Positions 28,021-37,632 of a stretch of DNA of 64,000 bases are shown piece by piece. A model generated the notes under the pieces. The model was given only the letters and a program-made list of their open reading frames with translations, was not told where the DNA came from and did not search any database. A program made the position numbers and the translations under genes. Within the stretch, counting starts at the first letter, position 1, and every line of letters starts with the position of its first letter. Origin of the DNA: Polaromonas sp. AET17H-212 (lineage in GTDB: Bacteria > Pseudomonadota > Gammaproteobacteria > Burkholderiales > Burkholderiaceae_C); contig NZ_NBZW01000017.1 of the NCBI RefSeq assembly GCF_002379085.1, forward strand, positions 1-64,000, written 5' to 3'.

Positions 28021-31000
28021 TCGCCCGCCTGATTCGCTGGTCCATAGTCAACCGCTTCCTGGTGCTACTGGCCACGCTGATGATCGCAGCCTGGGGCGTG
28101 TACTCGGTGATGAGAACGCCGCTGGACGCCCTGCCCGACCTGTCGGATGTACAGGTCATCATCCGCACCACCTACCCGGGGCAGGCACCGCGCATTGTTG
28201 AAAACCAGGTCACCTACCCGTTGACCACGACCATGCTGTCGGTACCGGGGGCCAAGACAGTGCGCGGGTATTCCTTCTTTGGCGACTCCTACGTCTACGT
28301 GCTGTTCGAGGATGGGACCGACCTCTATTGGGCACGCTCCCGCGTGCTGGAGTACCTGAACCAGGTCCAGTCGCGCCTGCCGGCGGCGGCCAAGGCGTCG
28401 CTGGGACCGGACGCCACCGGCGTGGGCTGGATCTACCAGTACGCCCTGATTGACCGCAGCGGCACCCAGGACGCCGGGCAACTGCGTGCCCTGCAGGACT
28501 GGTTCCTCAAGTACGAGCTTAAAACTGTGCCCAATGTGGCCGAGGTGGCCTCGGTCGGCGGCATGGTGCGCCAGTACCAGGTCGTGCTGGACCCGGACAA
28601 GCTGGCCGCCTATGCGATTCCGCATACCAAGGTGATCGAAGCCATCCAGAAAGCCAACCAGGAAGCCGGCGGGTCGGTGCTGGAACTTGGAGAGGCCGAA
28701 TACATGGTGCGGGCCTCGGGCTACCTGCAGAGTCTGGAGGATTTCCGCTCCGTTCCGCTAATGACGTCGGCAGCAGGCGTCCCAGTGCGCCTGGGTGATG
28801 TGGCGCGCATCCAGATCGGCCCCGAAATGCGCCGCGGCATTGGCGAACTGGACGGTGAAGGTGAAGCCGCCGGCGGCGTGATCATCATGCGCTCCGGCAA
28901 GAACGCCTTGGAGACCATCGCGGCTGTCAAGGCCAAGCTCCAGACTCTGCAGACCAGCCTGCCCAAAGGGGTTGAAATCGTGCCGGTTTATGACCGATCT
29001 GGCCTGATCAATCGCGCCGTGGACAACCTGACCTTCAAGCTGCTGGAGGAGTTTTTGGTGGTTGCCGTGGTATGTTTCATCTTCCTGTTCCACCTGCGCT
29101 CGGCCTTCGTTGCGATCATCTCGCTGCCGCTGGGGATCCTGGCCGCCTTCATCGTGATGCACTACCAGGGCGTCAACGCCAACATCATGTCGCTGGGCGG
29201 CATCGCGATAGCCATCGGTGCCATGGTGGACGCTGCCGTGGTGATGATCGAAAACGCCCACAAACACCTTGAGCATTGGGGCCGCGATCATCCAGGCGGG
29301 CCGTTGGAAGGCGAGGCGCGCTGGCGGGTTATTGGCGACGCGGCGGCTGAAGTCGGGCCGGCGCTGTTCTTCTCGCTGCTAATCATCACCTTGTCGTTTA
29401 TTCCGGTGTTCACGCTGGAGGCCCAGGAAGGACGGCTGTTCTCCCCTCTGGCGTTCACCAAGACCTATGCCATGGCGGCGGCGGCCGGGCTGTCGGTGAC
29501 CTTGATTCCCGTGCTGATGGGCTACCTGATCCGCGGCCGCATTCCCGACGAAAAGTCCAACCCCCTGAACCGCCTGCTGATTGCCATCTACCGGCCAATG
29601 CTGGAGGTGGTACTTCGCGCGCCCAAGCTCACCTTGCTGGCGGCAGGCATCGTTTTGGTCATCAGCCTCTGGCCGCTGCAGCATATCGGCGGCGAATTCA
29701 TGCCGAGGCTGGACGAAGGCGACTTGCTCTACATGCCATCGGCACTGCCAGGCCTGTCGGCCGGCAAGGCCAGTGAGTTGCTGCAGCAGACCGATCGGCT
29801 GATCAAGACCGTGCCCGAAGTCGCCAGCGTGTACGGCAAGGCCGGGCGCGCCGAAACCGCGACCGACCCGGCGCCCATGGAGATGTTTGAGACCACCATC
29901 CAGTTCAAGCCCCGCGACCAATGGCGAACTGGCATGACGCAGGACAAACTGGTGGAGGAACTGGACCGCATCGTCAAGGTGCCGGGCCTGTCCAATATCT
30001 GGGTACCACCGATCCGCAACCGCATCGACATGCTGGCCACGGGGATCAAGAGTCCGGTGGGGGTCAAGGTGGCGGGGACCGACCTGATCACGATAGACCG
30101 CCTGACCGGCGAGATCGAGCGGGCGCTCAAGGACGTTCCCGGCGTCACCAGTGCCCTGGCCGAGCGCCTGACCGGCGGTCGCTACATCGACGTCAATATC
30201 AGGCGCGATGCGGCATCACGGTTCGGGCTGAACATTGCCGACGTGCAATCGGTTATCAGCACAGCCGTAGGCGGCGAGAACATTGGTGAGACGGTCGAAG
30301 GCCTGCAGCGCTTCCCGATCAATATGCGCTATCCCCGCGAAATCCGGGATTCGCTGGAAAAGCTGCGCAGCCTGCCCTTTGTAACCGAACGCGGCCAGCG
30401 CCTGGTCCTGTCCGATGTGGCGGAGATCCGCATCACCGACGGTCCACCCATGCTGCGCAGCGAAAACGCCCGCCTGTCTGGCTGGGTCTATGTGGACATT
30501 CGAGGCCGGGACCTGCGCTCGGCCGTTCAGGATATGCAAAAGGCCGTCAATGAGAAGGTCAAGCTGCCGCCGGGCTACTCCATCTCCTGGTCCGGCCAGT
30601 TCGAATTTCTGGAACGTGCCACGGCCAAGCTCAAGGTGGTGGTGCCATTCACGCTGCTGATCATCTTTGTGCTGCTTTACCTGACGTTCAAGCGCTTCGA
30701 TGAAGCTTTGCTGATCATGGCGACCCTGCCGTTTGCCCTGGTGGGCGGTATCTGGTTGTTGTATTTGCTGAGCTACAACCTGTCGGTGGCCGGCGCCGTC
30801 GGGTTCATCGCCTTGGCCGGGGTTTCCGCCGAGTTCGGCGTGATCATGCTGCTGTACCTGAAATCGGCCTGGGAGGACCGCCTCGATCAGGGCAAGACCA
30901 CGGCGGCCGACTTGCTCGATGCGATTCAGGAAGGCGCGGTACTGCGTGTGCGGCCCAAGGCGATGACGGTGGCCGTCATTCTGGCCGGCCTGTTCCCCAT

Positions 31001-31145
31001 CATGTGGGGCGCGGGGACAGGTTCCGAGGTCATGCAGCGGATCGCTGCGCCCATGGTGGGGGGCATGATCACCGCGCCGCTGCTGTCCATGTTCGTGATC
31101 CCGGCGGTCTACCTGCTCATTCGGCAGAAGGCGGCTGCAAAATGA
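28017..31145 (+). CDS. cusA: CusA/CzcA heavy-metal RND efflux pump
   Basis: This 1042-residue inner-membrane RND transporter of the HME family starts [22 protein letters not shown]. It has the [26 protein letters not shown] porter block and TM4 with [24 protein letters not shown]. The second half repeats the fold ([20 protein letters not shown], then [25 protein letters not shown]). Proton-driven export of Cu(I)/Ag(I) is likely given the CusF-like domain in its adaptor. It is the last gene of the cus operon. Confidence 0.92.
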   Translation: MIARLIRWSIVNRFLVLLATLMIAAWGVYSVMRTPLDALPDLSDVQVIIRTTYPGQAPRIVENQVTYPLTTTMLSVPGAKTVRGYSFFGDSYVYVLFEDGTDLYWARSRVLEYLNQVQSRLPAAAKASLGPDATGVGWIYQYALIDRSGTQDAGQLRALQDWFLKYELKTVPNVAEVASVGGMVRQYQVVLDPDKLAAYAIPHTKVIEAIQKANQEAGGSVLELGEAEYMVRASGYLQSLEDFRSVPLMTSAAGVPVRLGDVARIQIGPEMRRGIGELDGEGEAAGGVIIMRSGKNALETIAAVKAKLQTLQTSLPKGVEIVPVYDRSGLINRAVDNLTFKLLEEFLVVAVVCFIFLFHLRSAFVAIISLPLGILAAFIVMHYQGVNANIMSLGGIAIAIGAMVDAAVVMIENAHKHLEHWGRDHPGGPLEGEARWRVIGDAAAEVGPALFFSLLIITLSFIPVFTLEAQEGRLFSPLAFTKTYAMAAAAGLSVTLIPVLMGYLIRGRIPDEKSNPLNRLLIAIYRPMLEVVLRAPKLTLLAAGIVLVISLWPLQHIGGEFMPRLDEGDLLYMPSALPGLSAGKASELLQQTDRLIKTVPEVASVYGKAGRAETATDPAPMEMFETTIQFKPRDQWRTGMTQDKLVEELDRIVKVPGLSNIWVPPIRNRIDMLATGIKSPVGVKVAGTDLITIDRLTGEIERALKDVPGVTSALAERLTGGRYIDVNIRRDAASRFGLNIADVQSVISTAVGGENIGETVEGLQRFPINMRYPREIRDSLEKLRSLPFVTERGQRLVLSDVAEIRITDGPPMLRSENARLSGWVYVDIRGRDLRSAVQDMQKAVNEKVKLPPGYSISWSGQFEFLERATAKLKVVVPFTLLIIFVLLYLTFKRFDEALLIMATLPFALVGGIWLLYLLSYNLSVAGAVGFIALAGVSAEFGVIMLLYLKSAWEDRLDQGKTTAADLLDAIQEGAVLRVRPKAMTVAVILAGLFPIMWGAGTGSEVMQRIAAPMVGGMITAPLLSMFVIPAVYLLIRQKAAAK

Positions 31146-31449
31146 GTAATATGCAGGCCGCCACCGACGTTTTCAGAAAGCGGTGAGCGGGCTGGTCAAG
31201 GGTCGAGACCATGACATACGCGGGGAGCGCGAGGGCTGGCCCGGCCACATCTTGGGAGCTAACAATTACAACGAGCGGCTCAAGGGCTGGCCACCGGCAA
31301 CGGCAACCCTATTAGCCGCGTTGGCGCCGCCGCGATCGTCGGGCTTTGGCTCGCGCTGACAGCAATGCCGTGGATATCGTACGGTCAGCGCTGGTTCTAG
31401 CCCTCCACGCTGGACTGAGGTCAACACGAAGCGTGGCTTGCGGTTCCGT
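31146..31449 (+). other. Region after cusA with a membrane-protein relic
   Basis: No complete gene is visible. A frame at 31263-31400 reads RVGAAAIVGLWLALTAMPWI and ends YGQRWF, which looks like the C-terminal membrane segment of a lost protein. It has no start and no recognised family. Confidence 0.35.
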
Positions 31450-31917
31450 TCAATGACTACAGCTCGCTCGAGTTCGGCGGAGCACCCACCATAAAGCAAT
31501 TACTGGAATGACTATCCACTGCACAACGGGAGAAAGACCAATGCCAAAAAGCGTTGGCATCGCTGGCGAATACGCCCAACTTAGAGTGACCGTCGTGTTG
31601 TGCCACTCGCTGTAGATGGTATAACCCAGACCCATCAGGAAGGTCGCTGCTGCAACTTGACGAAATTTTCCGTTAGGCCAGTCCATGGCCCACAGTATCA
31701 GCACAGACACCGTGAGACTGACGGCTGCAATCAAGGCATCACCGATAGTGCAATGAAGAACAGCAAATGCAATCTCACTTGGGGTCCCGGTCGTCCAAAG
31801 CGTGTAAAGCGGCAATTGGAGGACTTCCCACACCAGATGCAAGGCCATGCTCACAAACGTGTATCTGGCGACTGCCGAACTCAGGTCAATAAAACGGGAC
31901 CTGCTTGAATTTTGCAT
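31450..31917 (-). CDS. Four-to-five-segment integral membrane protein, unknown function
   Basis: Starting at 31917 the protein of about 155 residues begins MQNSSRSRFIDLSSAVARYT. It has hydrophobic segments around VSMALHLVWEVLQLPLYTLW, ALIAAVSLTVSVLILWAMDW, VAAATFLMGLGYTIYSEW and LSPVVQWIVIPVIALWWVL. Conserved-looking polar spots are the His in MALHLVWE and the YSEWHNT loop. I do not recognise a characterised family. It stands alone between the cus operon and an AraC gene and is transcribed toward cusA. Confidence 0.6.
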   Translation of the reverse strand: MQNSSRSRFIDLSSAVARYTFVSMALHLVWEVLQLPLYTLWTTGTPSEIAFAVLHCTIGDALIAAVSLTVSVLILWAMDWPNGKFRQVAAATFLMGLGYTIYSEWHNTTVTLSWAYSPAMPTLFGIGLSPVVQWIVIPVIALWWVLRRTRASCSH

Positions 31918-32216
31918 GGTGTATAGCCTAACCGACAGTGCATCGGCGAAAGCACTATTTCGCAGATGGTGCGGATCGCAGTTGGTCTTCCGTTTTCCGG
32001 CAAACGTCGCCAGCGGACAGGCCTGCACCTCCAGCCCGCTTGCGGAAACCGGGAATGCTCCGGGCGAACTGCAGGCATCTCAGTCGGGGTGGTCATTTAC
32101 TCAAGGCCTTGCTGCTGCTGCCCCCGCCATGCCGTCAATCCGTCAATCCGTCTGACAGGAGAAAATGGAACGTATGGAATGATTTTTAATCTATTCTTTA
32201 CCGAAAATATCAAATC

Positions 32217-33059
32217 ATGGACCGACTTTCCCTGCTTCTCCACCGCTTTTCGCTGAGCGCCGGCGTCTTTTACACCGGGCAACTTTGCGGTATCCACAAC
32301 TTCGAGCGGGATACCCAGCGCGGCCATGTGCACCTCATCAAGCGCGGCCCGGTGAAACTGACCGGTGGCCGTCGCGCCGGACTCATGATTACTGAACCCA
32401 CGCTGTTGTTCATGCCAAGGCCTGACGCCCACCGGCTGATCGCCGATGACCGGGATGGCGCCGACGTGGTCTGCGCCTCGATACAGTTCGGCGGCGGCGG
32501 ACATAACCCGATCACCGATTCGCTACCGCCGCTGGTTCTGGTGCCGCTGGCCGAGTTGCCGGGGGCGAATGCCCTGCTGGAGCTACTGAACGAAGAGGCC
32601 TTTGTAGAGCAGTGCGGCCGCCAGGCCGCATTGGACCGGTTGTGCGAATTGCTGATGATCAAGCTGCTCAGGTACTGCATGGACCACGGCCTGACCAGCG
32701 GCGGAACGCTGGCCGGCCTGGCGGATCCGAGACTCGCCAAGACCCTGGTCGCGCTGCATGAGGCCCCCGGGCGAGCATGGGAGCTGCCCGAAATGGCCCT
32801 TCTGGCAGGAATGTCGCGCTCACGCTTCGCAGTGCATTTTCGGGAGACAACCGGGGAAACACCGTCCGACTACTTGGCCTCTTGGCGCATCAAGCTGGCG
32901 CAAGGAATGTTGCGCGCAGGCCGACCCCTGAAGCATGTGGCAATCGAGGTTGGCTACGGCAGCGCAAGTGCTCTGACACGGGCTTTCATCAGAAAGATCG
33001 GTCAGCCACCGACGCACTGGCTGCGAATGGCAGAAAAAGACTCCTTGTCCGCCACGTAG
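32217..33059 (+). CDS. AraC-family transcriptional regulator
   Basis: This 280-residue protein has an N-terminal cupin-like ligand domain (CGIHNFERDTQRGHVHLIKRG, then LLFMPRPDAHRLIADD) and a C-terminal AraC DNA-binding domain. Its two HTH units are WELPEMALLAGMSRSRFAVHF and HVAIEVGYGSASALTRAFIRKIGQPP. This fits AraC regulators of the cupin_6 group that often control small oxidoreductases. The adjacent AhpD-like gene, 214 bases downstream, is the likely target. The ligand is unknown. Confidence 0.9.
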   Translation: MDRLSLLLHRFSLSAGVFYTGQLCGIHNFERDTQRGHVHLIKRGPVKLTGGRRAGLMITEPTLLFMPRPDAHRLIADDRDGADVVCASIQFGGGGHNPITDSLPPLVLVPLAELPGANALLELLNEEAFVEQCGRQAALDRLCELLMIKLLRYCMDHGLTSGGTLAGLADPRLAKTLVALHEAPGRAWELPEMALLAGMSRSRFAVHFRETTGETPSDYLASWRIKLAQGMLRAGRPLKHVAIEVGYGSASALTRAFIRKIGQPPTHWLRMAEKDSLSAT

Positions 33060-33272
33060 AAGTCTGCGCGGCGGACGGAGCGCCGGGCGCCTCCCTGCGG
33101 GGCGCTCTCGCCACTGACATCTCCCTCTTTGAGACGCACGGACATCAAAGTGCGACGGACAGTATCCATGAATACTGTGCTGCGACATAGCATGGAAGCT
33201 TCGCTGAACCAGACCGGTGTCAACCAGAACATCCGCGCCGGTACCAGTCAACCATTGCAAGGACCCCATCAA

Positions 33273-33842
33273 ATGGCCGCAACCCCCCTCCTCCACACCC
33301 TCCACACGATTGACCCCGCAACCGCAGACCAAGCACAAAGGGAAATTCTCGACAAAGCCATAAAGCAGGTTGGCTTTCTGCCCAACATGTACGCCAACAT
33401 GGTCAACGCACCGGCGGTGCTAAGCACCTACCTGCACGGCTATGCGCTGTTCCGGTCGGAGTCGGGGTTGAAGCCCGCCGAACAGGAAGTTGTTTTTCTG
33501 GCTGTGAGCCAGGTCAACGGTTGCACCTACTGCACCGCGGCACACAGCATGATTGCTGACAAAAAATCGGGCGTCCCCGCGGATGTCCTGCAGGCCATCC
33601 GCGCCGGGCAGCCCATAGCCGATGTCCGGCTTTCGGCGTTGTATGCGTTGACTGCGGAGATGGTGAGAACCCAGGGTCGCCCAACCGCAGAGATCTTGCA
33701 AGCCTTCCTCGCCGCGGGATTTCACGAAAAGGATGTGCTCTACATCATCCTGGCCATTGCCGTGAAGACTCTCAGCAACTACAGCAACCACGCGTTCGCC
33801 ACCGAAGTTGATCCGGTATTCTCCGCCTACCGTGTCGATTGA
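33273..33842 (+). CDS. AhpD-like carboxymuconolactone decarboxylase-family protein
   Basis: This protein of about 189 residues starts at 33273 after AAGGA (an upstream ATG at 33129 is unlikely). It carries the AhpD-type redox motif in NGCTYCTAAHSMIADKKSG (CxxC followed by H). The helical core KQVGFLPNMYANMVNAPAVL is typical of CMD-fold alkylhydroperoxidases. It probably reduces a peroxide or acts as a thiol oxidoreductase. It follows the AraC gene and ends at a strong hairpin. A second, distant AhpD-like gene lies downstream. Confidence 0.86.
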   Translation: MAATPLLHTLHTIDPATADQAQREILDKAIKQVGFLPNMYANMVNAPAVLSTYLHGYALFRSESGLKPAEQEVVFLAVSQVNGCTYCTAAHSMIADKKSGVPADVLQAIRAGQPIADVRLSALYALTAEMVRTQGRPTAEILQAFLAAGFHEKDVLYIILAIAVKTLSNYSNHAFATEVDPVFSAYRVD

Positions 33843-34174
33843 GACGTGCCACCCCGGTCAAGCCTGCGCTCTCCCGAGCGCAGGCTTGGAGACGGTTTGT
33901 GTCACTGAATGCCGTGCTGGATTCACACGCAAAGCAGCACGTCACCAACTTTGACAGGCATGGCTCGAATGGACACCCACGCCTCGCACCCCGTGCTCTT
34001 CAATGCGGGGATTCGGCGACACAATGGATCCGCAGTCAGGTTTAGGCGTGTGCCGAGTACCAGAGTCGCGGGCTTTAATGCACGCCCGGTGAACCGCCGA
34101 ATCAATCAACCGAGGTGCGTGTAACGCCACCGGAAACGGGATTGAGCACGCCATAGACGAACCACGAGATCGAC
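33843..34174. other. Intergenic region between two AhpD-like genes
   Basis: Apart from the hairpin at 33860-33887 I see no gene here. Short frames in several phases lack start signals and family likeness. Confidence 0.5.
33860..33887 (+). terminator. Hairpin terminator after AhpD-like gene
   Basis: AAGCCTGCGCTC and GAGCGCAGGCTT form a perfect 12-bp stem with a four-base loop, 17 bases after the stop codon. There is no clear T-run behind it, so it may be a weak or factor-assisted terminator. Confidence 0.65.
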
Positions 34175-34732
34175 ATGACCTTTTTCACTTCTTTGCCAGA
34201 AGACGCTGGTGTCCGCCATATCCTGGCACTCAATTCCGGCGCTGGCCGCGCTTTGCTAGAGCTTCACAGTGCGGCGCTGCGCATTGACTCTCAACTGACA
34301 AGCAAGGAAAAGGAATTGATTGCCGCTTTTGTGTCTGGGCTCAATGCATGCCAGTACTGTTACGGCGTGCACGCGGAAACGGCACAGGCCTTTGGCGTCT
34401 CCGAATCACTCATCAAGGCCTTGATCACCGACTTTAATAACGCCCCTGTGGACCCAAAGCTCAGGCCCGTTCTGGACTACGCGCGCGTGCTGACACTGAC
34501 GCCAACAAAAACCACGCAGCGGCTGGTCGATTCGGTTTTCGCAGCCGGCTGGACAGAGCGCGACCTGCATGATGCAATTCTGACGGTCTGCCTCTTCAAC
34601 TTTATGAACCGCCTTGTCGAGGGGCACGGGGTCAAAGGCTCGCCTGGGATCTTCGTGGAGCGCGGCAAGGCGCTCTGGAGTCAGGGCTATTCACCGCTGC
34701 TCGCCATGCTTGATCCACCAGGAAATTCATAG
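34175..34732 (+). CDS. Second AhpD-like peroxidase-related protein
   Basis: The 185-residue protein belongs to the peroxidase-related CMD/AhpD group. It has LNSGAGRALLELHSAALRID, then the redox motif LNACQYCYGVHAETAQAFGVS (CxxC with a following H). The family name uncharacterised peroxidase-related enzyme would fit. It faces the convergent zf-HC2/ECF operon and is separated from the first AhpD gene by 330 bases. Likely role is peroxide or thiol stress defence. Confidence 0.85.
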   Translation: MTFFTSLPEDAGVRHILALNSGAGRALLELHSAALRIDSQLTSKEKELIAAFVSGLNACQYCYGVHAETAQAFGVSESLIKALITDFNNAPVDPKLRPVLDYARVLTLTPTKTTQRLVDSVFAAGWTERDLHDAILTVCLFNFMNRLVEGHGVKGSPGIFVERGKALWSQGYSPLLAMLDPPGNS

Positions 34733-34815
34733 CCGACTGTAAAGTAATCGACTCAAAAGACGATTCCGGCAGGATGCCCACCTTGGTCAATAACGACGCA
34801 CGTGCGCAGAGGCAA

Positions 34816-35028
34816 TCATGCTGCCAAATCCTGATCCGGGTCGATGTTCACAGCTCTACCATCGGCATAGGCTTTCGAAAAACGTCGCAGAAGACTCATC
34901 TGCTTGCGATAGTTCGTGCAACCTGTGCACATCATCAGGTGCATCCGGAGCGAAATTTTTTCCCCTAGCTCCAGCGGGAGTTCAAGTTCACGGGAACAAA
35001 CCTCCGTGACTTCTTTGCAGCTCAGCAT
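34816..35028 (-). CDS. zf-HC2 anti-sigma factor-like protein
   Basis: This 70-residue protein starts at 35028 after AAAGGA (MLSCKEVTEVCSRELE). It has the zinc-binding anti-sigma pattern Cys-x(n)-His-x3-Cys-x2-Cys in LRMHLMMCTGCTNYRKQ. It overlaps the ECF gene by seven bases and is expected to bind and inhibit that sigma factor, releasing it on oxidation or metal exchange at the zinc site. A paralogue lies at 51636-51890 beside the second ECF gene. There is no membrane segment. Confidence 0.85.
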   Translation of the reverse strand: MLSCKEVTEVCSRELELPLELGEKISLRMHLMMCTGCTNYRKQMSLLRRFSKAYADGRAVNIDPDQDLAA

Positions 35029-35651
35029 AATGATCCTTTCGGTCGTGCCCAACCAGCGTCCATGCACCCCCGAAGCTTCAGCCGGGCTCTATGCAAAATA
35101 ACATGACAATTGCTCGTTGAAATTCCCAGTTGAGAGCAAATCTCGACAGACTCGAACCCCAGGAACTCGCGCATCATAAATACGCGACCGGTATTCGCGG
35201 GAAGGTGCTCGAGGCAGGCTTCGAACACCTTCCAGAACTGCCGCGTCTCCATCGACTCCTCAGGGGTCGGCCAGGTAATCGGCCTGGGGCCATCACGCCA
35301 GCCCCCGCGTTCGTTGAATAGAGTTTCCAGACGTTCTTGCCAGTCCTCCCCGTCTTCGACCAGCGTGGACATGGCAACCGTCCGTCCAGCCTGCCGAAGG
35401 TGATCAATGATGCGATTGCGAAGGATCGCAAATACCCAAGTCTTTAGCGTAGATTGGCCAGCGAATGAATCCGAGTGCCGAAGGGCCGCTTCAATCGATT
35501 CCTGAACCAAGTCCTCGGCGCTCTCTGAATTGCGTAATTGGAGGTGCGCAAAACGCATCATGTCAGCACGTAACTTCAGCAACTCATCTGCGCCGATAGA
35601 ACGCACAGATCCGGATGTCTGTATGGATGTGATTGCCGCGCTAGGGATCAT
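35022..35651 (-). CDS. ECF sigma factor (copy 1)
   Basis: This 209-residue sigma-70 ECF factor has region 2 (MMRFAHLQLRNSESAEDLVQESIEAAL, then STLKTWVFAILRNRIIDHLR) and region 4 (GRVFMMREFLGFESVEICSQLGISTSNCHVILHRARLKLRGCM). The preceding gene's stop abuts its ATG (TGAATG), and the zf-HC2 gene follows with overlap. The operon promoter carries TGTAAG-N18-GTCTAA, shared with arsS and other operons, so it likely autoregulates. It is paralogous to the ECF at 51001-51639, sharing FMMRE-LGFE, EIC and ILHRAR. Confidence 0.9.
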   Translation of the reverse strand: MIPSAAITSIQTSGSVRSIGADELLKLRADMMRFAHLQLRNSESAEDLVQESIEAALRHSDSFAGQSTLKTWVFAILRNRIIDHLRQAGRTVAMSTLVEDGEDWQERLETLFNERGGWRDGPRPITWPTPEESMETRQFWKVFEACLEHLPANTGRVFMMREFLGFESVEICSQLGISTSNCHVILHRARLKLRGCMDAGWARPKGSLC

Positions 35652-35930
35652 TCAATCGCCTCGCTGACGTCGCGACTCATTGCGGGCCGCGCTATAGCTT
35701 GACACACAGAAGGGCACCACAAAATTCAACCCCACCTGCCACAGGTTGATACTGTGCTGGTTCCAGAGCTGCGCACCATTGTTGATCAAGTTGAGGATGC
35801 CCCCCACGACCAGAGCGACCTTCAGCGCGGGAACGATAATTCTCCGCCGCGACAACAATCGCACCAGTGGGGTACGCGATGGTCCAGGATCTGTGGACTC
35901 AGGAGCGATGGTAGGTTGGCTAATGGACAT
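35652..35930 (-). CDS. nrtS: NrtS-like small membrane protein
   Basis: The protein of about 92 residues has two hydrophobic segments: VPALKVALVVGGILNLINNGAQLW, with the NLINxG motif, and WQVGLNFVVPFCVSSYSAA. This is the pattern of NrtS, a two-segment protein described as a nitrate/nitrite transporter in cyanobacteria. Start choice is uncertain: ATG 35930, or a TTG at 35945 overlapping the upstream stop. It is embedded in the ECF operon, directly before the sigma gene. Whether it transports nitrate here or serves envelope signalling is open. Confidence 0.75.
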   Translation of the reverse strand: MSISQPTIAPESTDPGPSRTPLVRLLSRRRIIVPALKVALVVGGILNLINNGAQLWNQHSINLWQVGLNFVVPFCVSSYSAARNESRRQRGD

Positions 35931-35941
35931 GTCGGAAATTA

Positions 35942-36403
35942 TCAACTGAAATATGCGCGCAGCGCCTTGATCGCGGCGCTATGTGAATCGCCCGGTTGCA
36001 GGTCCTCCTTGCGTAGGACCAGAAAGCTCGATGATCTGGTAGAAGCGCTCACAGCACGGTAGTCTCGCGGACTTGAGATTGTCGGCGCAGATACGAGGCC
36101 ATGAACCGCTCGTTCTGTGATCACCTTCATTGTGTCGAAGCTTGCCATCCCCGCGAAAACCACCGGCAGGTGAGGATGCGCTTGGCGGATCAATCTGAAA
36201 ACTGTCGCTACGTCAGCATCCACGGACGACGTGACCGCTGTGGAAAGAATGGCGCCATTCAGAGAGCCTCGCAACTCCTGACTGAGTTGCGAGAGACTTT
36301 CCACCCGTACAGGTGAATAACCCGTTTCGACCAGAAATGGGCGCATCTCACTGACAATAAATGCATGAGGGCGAGCCAGCAATATGCGCTTTTCGAGAGC
36401 CAT
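35942..36403 (-). CDS. Receiver-like protein of unknown function, first gene of ECF operon
   Basis: The protein of about 153 residues starts at 36403 after AGGAGA (MALEKRILLARPHAFIVSEM); the longer frame to 36526 would cross the promoter. The first 120 residues show an alternating beta-alpha pattern like a CheY-type receiver (RILLARPHAFIVSEMRPFLV, then HPHLPVVFAGMA), but no clear phospho-acceptor aspartate. It may be a degenerate response-regulator or ligand domain. As first gene of the ECF operon it could be a sensor input. Function is unassigned. Confidence 0.6.
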   Translation of the reverse strand: MALEKRILLARPHAFIVSEMRPFLVETGYSPVRVESLSQLSQELRGSLNGAILSTAVTSSVDADVATVFRLIRQAHPHLPVVFAGMASFDTMKVITERAVHGLVSAPTISSPRDYRAVSASTRSSSFLVLRKEDLQPGDSHSAAIKALRAYFS

Positions 36404-36510
36404 GGGAACGAATCTCCTGATGAACTTAAGTATTCCAAACGTCACGAAAATTTCATCTGTGATCTTCAGTTTCGTGGGGCCGGCGTGCCGTAATACCAGC
36501 CCTAATAAAA

Positions 36511-36540
36511 TTAGACGTGGCGACATATCAATTTCTTACA
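36511..36540 (-). promoter_or_regulatory. ECF-type promoter for receiver-nrtS-ECF-zfHC2 operon
   Basis: On the minus strand TGTAAG (36540-36535), 18 bases and GTCTAA (36516-36511) match four other promoters in the window. It lies about 110 bases upstream of ATG 36403. The -35 elements of this and the divergent arsS promoter stand back to back (CTTACA-N9-TGTAAG). Autoregulation by the ECF factor is inferred. Confidence 0.65.
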
Positions 36541-36549
36541 GGGATCGGC

Positions 36550-36578
36550 TGTAAGAATTTCAATCGAAGTCTGTCTAA
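36550..36578 (+). promoter_or_regulatory. ECF-type promoter for arsS operon
   Basis: TGTAAG at 36550-36555, 17 bases and GTCTAA at 36573-36578 precede the arsS ATG by 26 bases. Downstream, GTCTAACAA-N5-CCATAC is shared exactly with the promoter before the second ECF gene at 50939, strengthening the match. Confidence 0.68.
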
Positions 36579-36604
36579 CAACATAGCCATACCACGGACC
36601 CCCC

Positions 36605-37618
36605 ATGCACGCCACCCTTCCGCTTCTCATCCGCACCAGTTTCCCCGCGCTAAAGCGCCACGTCGTTGAAACTGTCCAAGTCAACCTGGGGTACCGCTGC
36701 AACCAGAGTTGTCTGCATTGCCACGTCAACGCCGGTCCAAACCGTACCGAGGAAATGTCGATCGAGAACATTAACGCCGTCCTCGCTTTTCTGAAGGCAA
36801 ACCCGGAGATCCGGACCTTGGATTTGACTGGCGGGGCGCCGGAGCTGAATCGCCACTTTCGCGCATTGATTGTTGCTGCCCACGCTCAAGGCGTGCGGAT
36901 CATCGATCGCTGCAACCTGACGATTCTCGAAGAGCCCGGACAGGAAGGGCTGGCAGAGTTTTTGGCCGACCACGGTGTAGAAGTCGTGGCTTCGATGCCG
37001 TGTTATCTTGAAGACAATGTCGATCGCCAGCGGGGCAAAGGGACCTTCGACGCCAGCATCCGGGGCTTGCAGCGGCTCAATGCCCTGGGTTACGGCCGGA
37101 TCGACACCGGTCTGACGTTGAACCTCGTCTACAACCCGCAAGGCGCCAGCCTGCCGCCTGACCAGGAGACGCTGGAGCGGGACTACAAGCTGCATTTCGC
37201 CAAGCATTTCGACGTCGTCTTCAACCACTTGTTCACTCTGGCCAACATGCCGATCCAGCGCTTTGGTTCAACGCTGGTATCCAAAGGCTTGTTCAACAGC
37301 TATATGACTCTCCTGCGCAACGCGCATCGTGAAGACAACCTCGACCAGGTGATGTGCCGCAGCCTTGTCAGCGTGGATTGGGAAGGCCATCTATATGACT
37401 GCGACTTCAACCAGCAGCTTGGCTTGCCTATCCGCAACGCCGGAAAATCCCGCCTGCACTTGAGCGAGATCACCGCTGACCGGCTGAAAGGCCAGTCCAT
37501 CCGGGTCGCGGATCACTGTTTCGGCTGTACTGCCGGCCAAGGGTCCAGTTGCGGTGGGTCCCTGGATGCGGCCAAGACGCTGGAACTTGACTACAGCAAC
37601 CAAATATCTTCAATTTAA
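36605..37618 (+). CDS. arsS: ArsS-like radical SAM/Cys-rich domain protein
   Basis: This 337-residue radical SAM enzyme binds its 4Fe-4S cluster with CNQSCLHCHV near residues 31-40. The TGGAPELN block follows. The C-terminal Cys-rich half has VMCRSLVSVDW, LYDCDFNQQLG and HCFGCTAGQGSSCGG. This is the architecture of the ArsS / rSAM-selenodomain family, known in arsenosugar synthesis. No arsM methyltransferase is in the window. Because it shares its promoter type with an operon for Cys-rich peptides, a peptide- or thiol-modifying role is also conceivable. It opens a five-gene run. Confidence 0.85.
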   Translation: MHATLPLLIRTSFPALKRHVVETVQVNLGYRCNQSCLHCHVNAGPNRTEEMSIENINAVLAFLKANPEIRTLDLTGGAPELNRHFRALIVAAHAQGVRIIDRCNLTILEEPGQEGLAEFLADHGVEVVASMPCYLEDNVDRQRGKGTFDASIRGLQRLNALGYGRIDTGLTLNLVYNPQGASLPPDQETLERDYKLHFAKHFDVVFNHLFTLANMPIQRFGSTLVSKGLFNSYMTLLRNAHREDNLDQVMCRSLVSVDWEGHLYDCDFNQQLGLPIRNAGKSRLHLSEITADRLKGQSIRVADHCFGCTAGQGSSCGGSLDAAKTLELDYSNQISSI

Positions 37619-37632
37619 TCGAGGGCGCCGAC

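Noticed and set aside
34816-35651. Extension of the zf-HC2 protein to 35067
   Set aside because: ATG 35028 has AAAGGA at good spacing and begins at the conserved Cys block; the longer frame lies inside the sigma gene.
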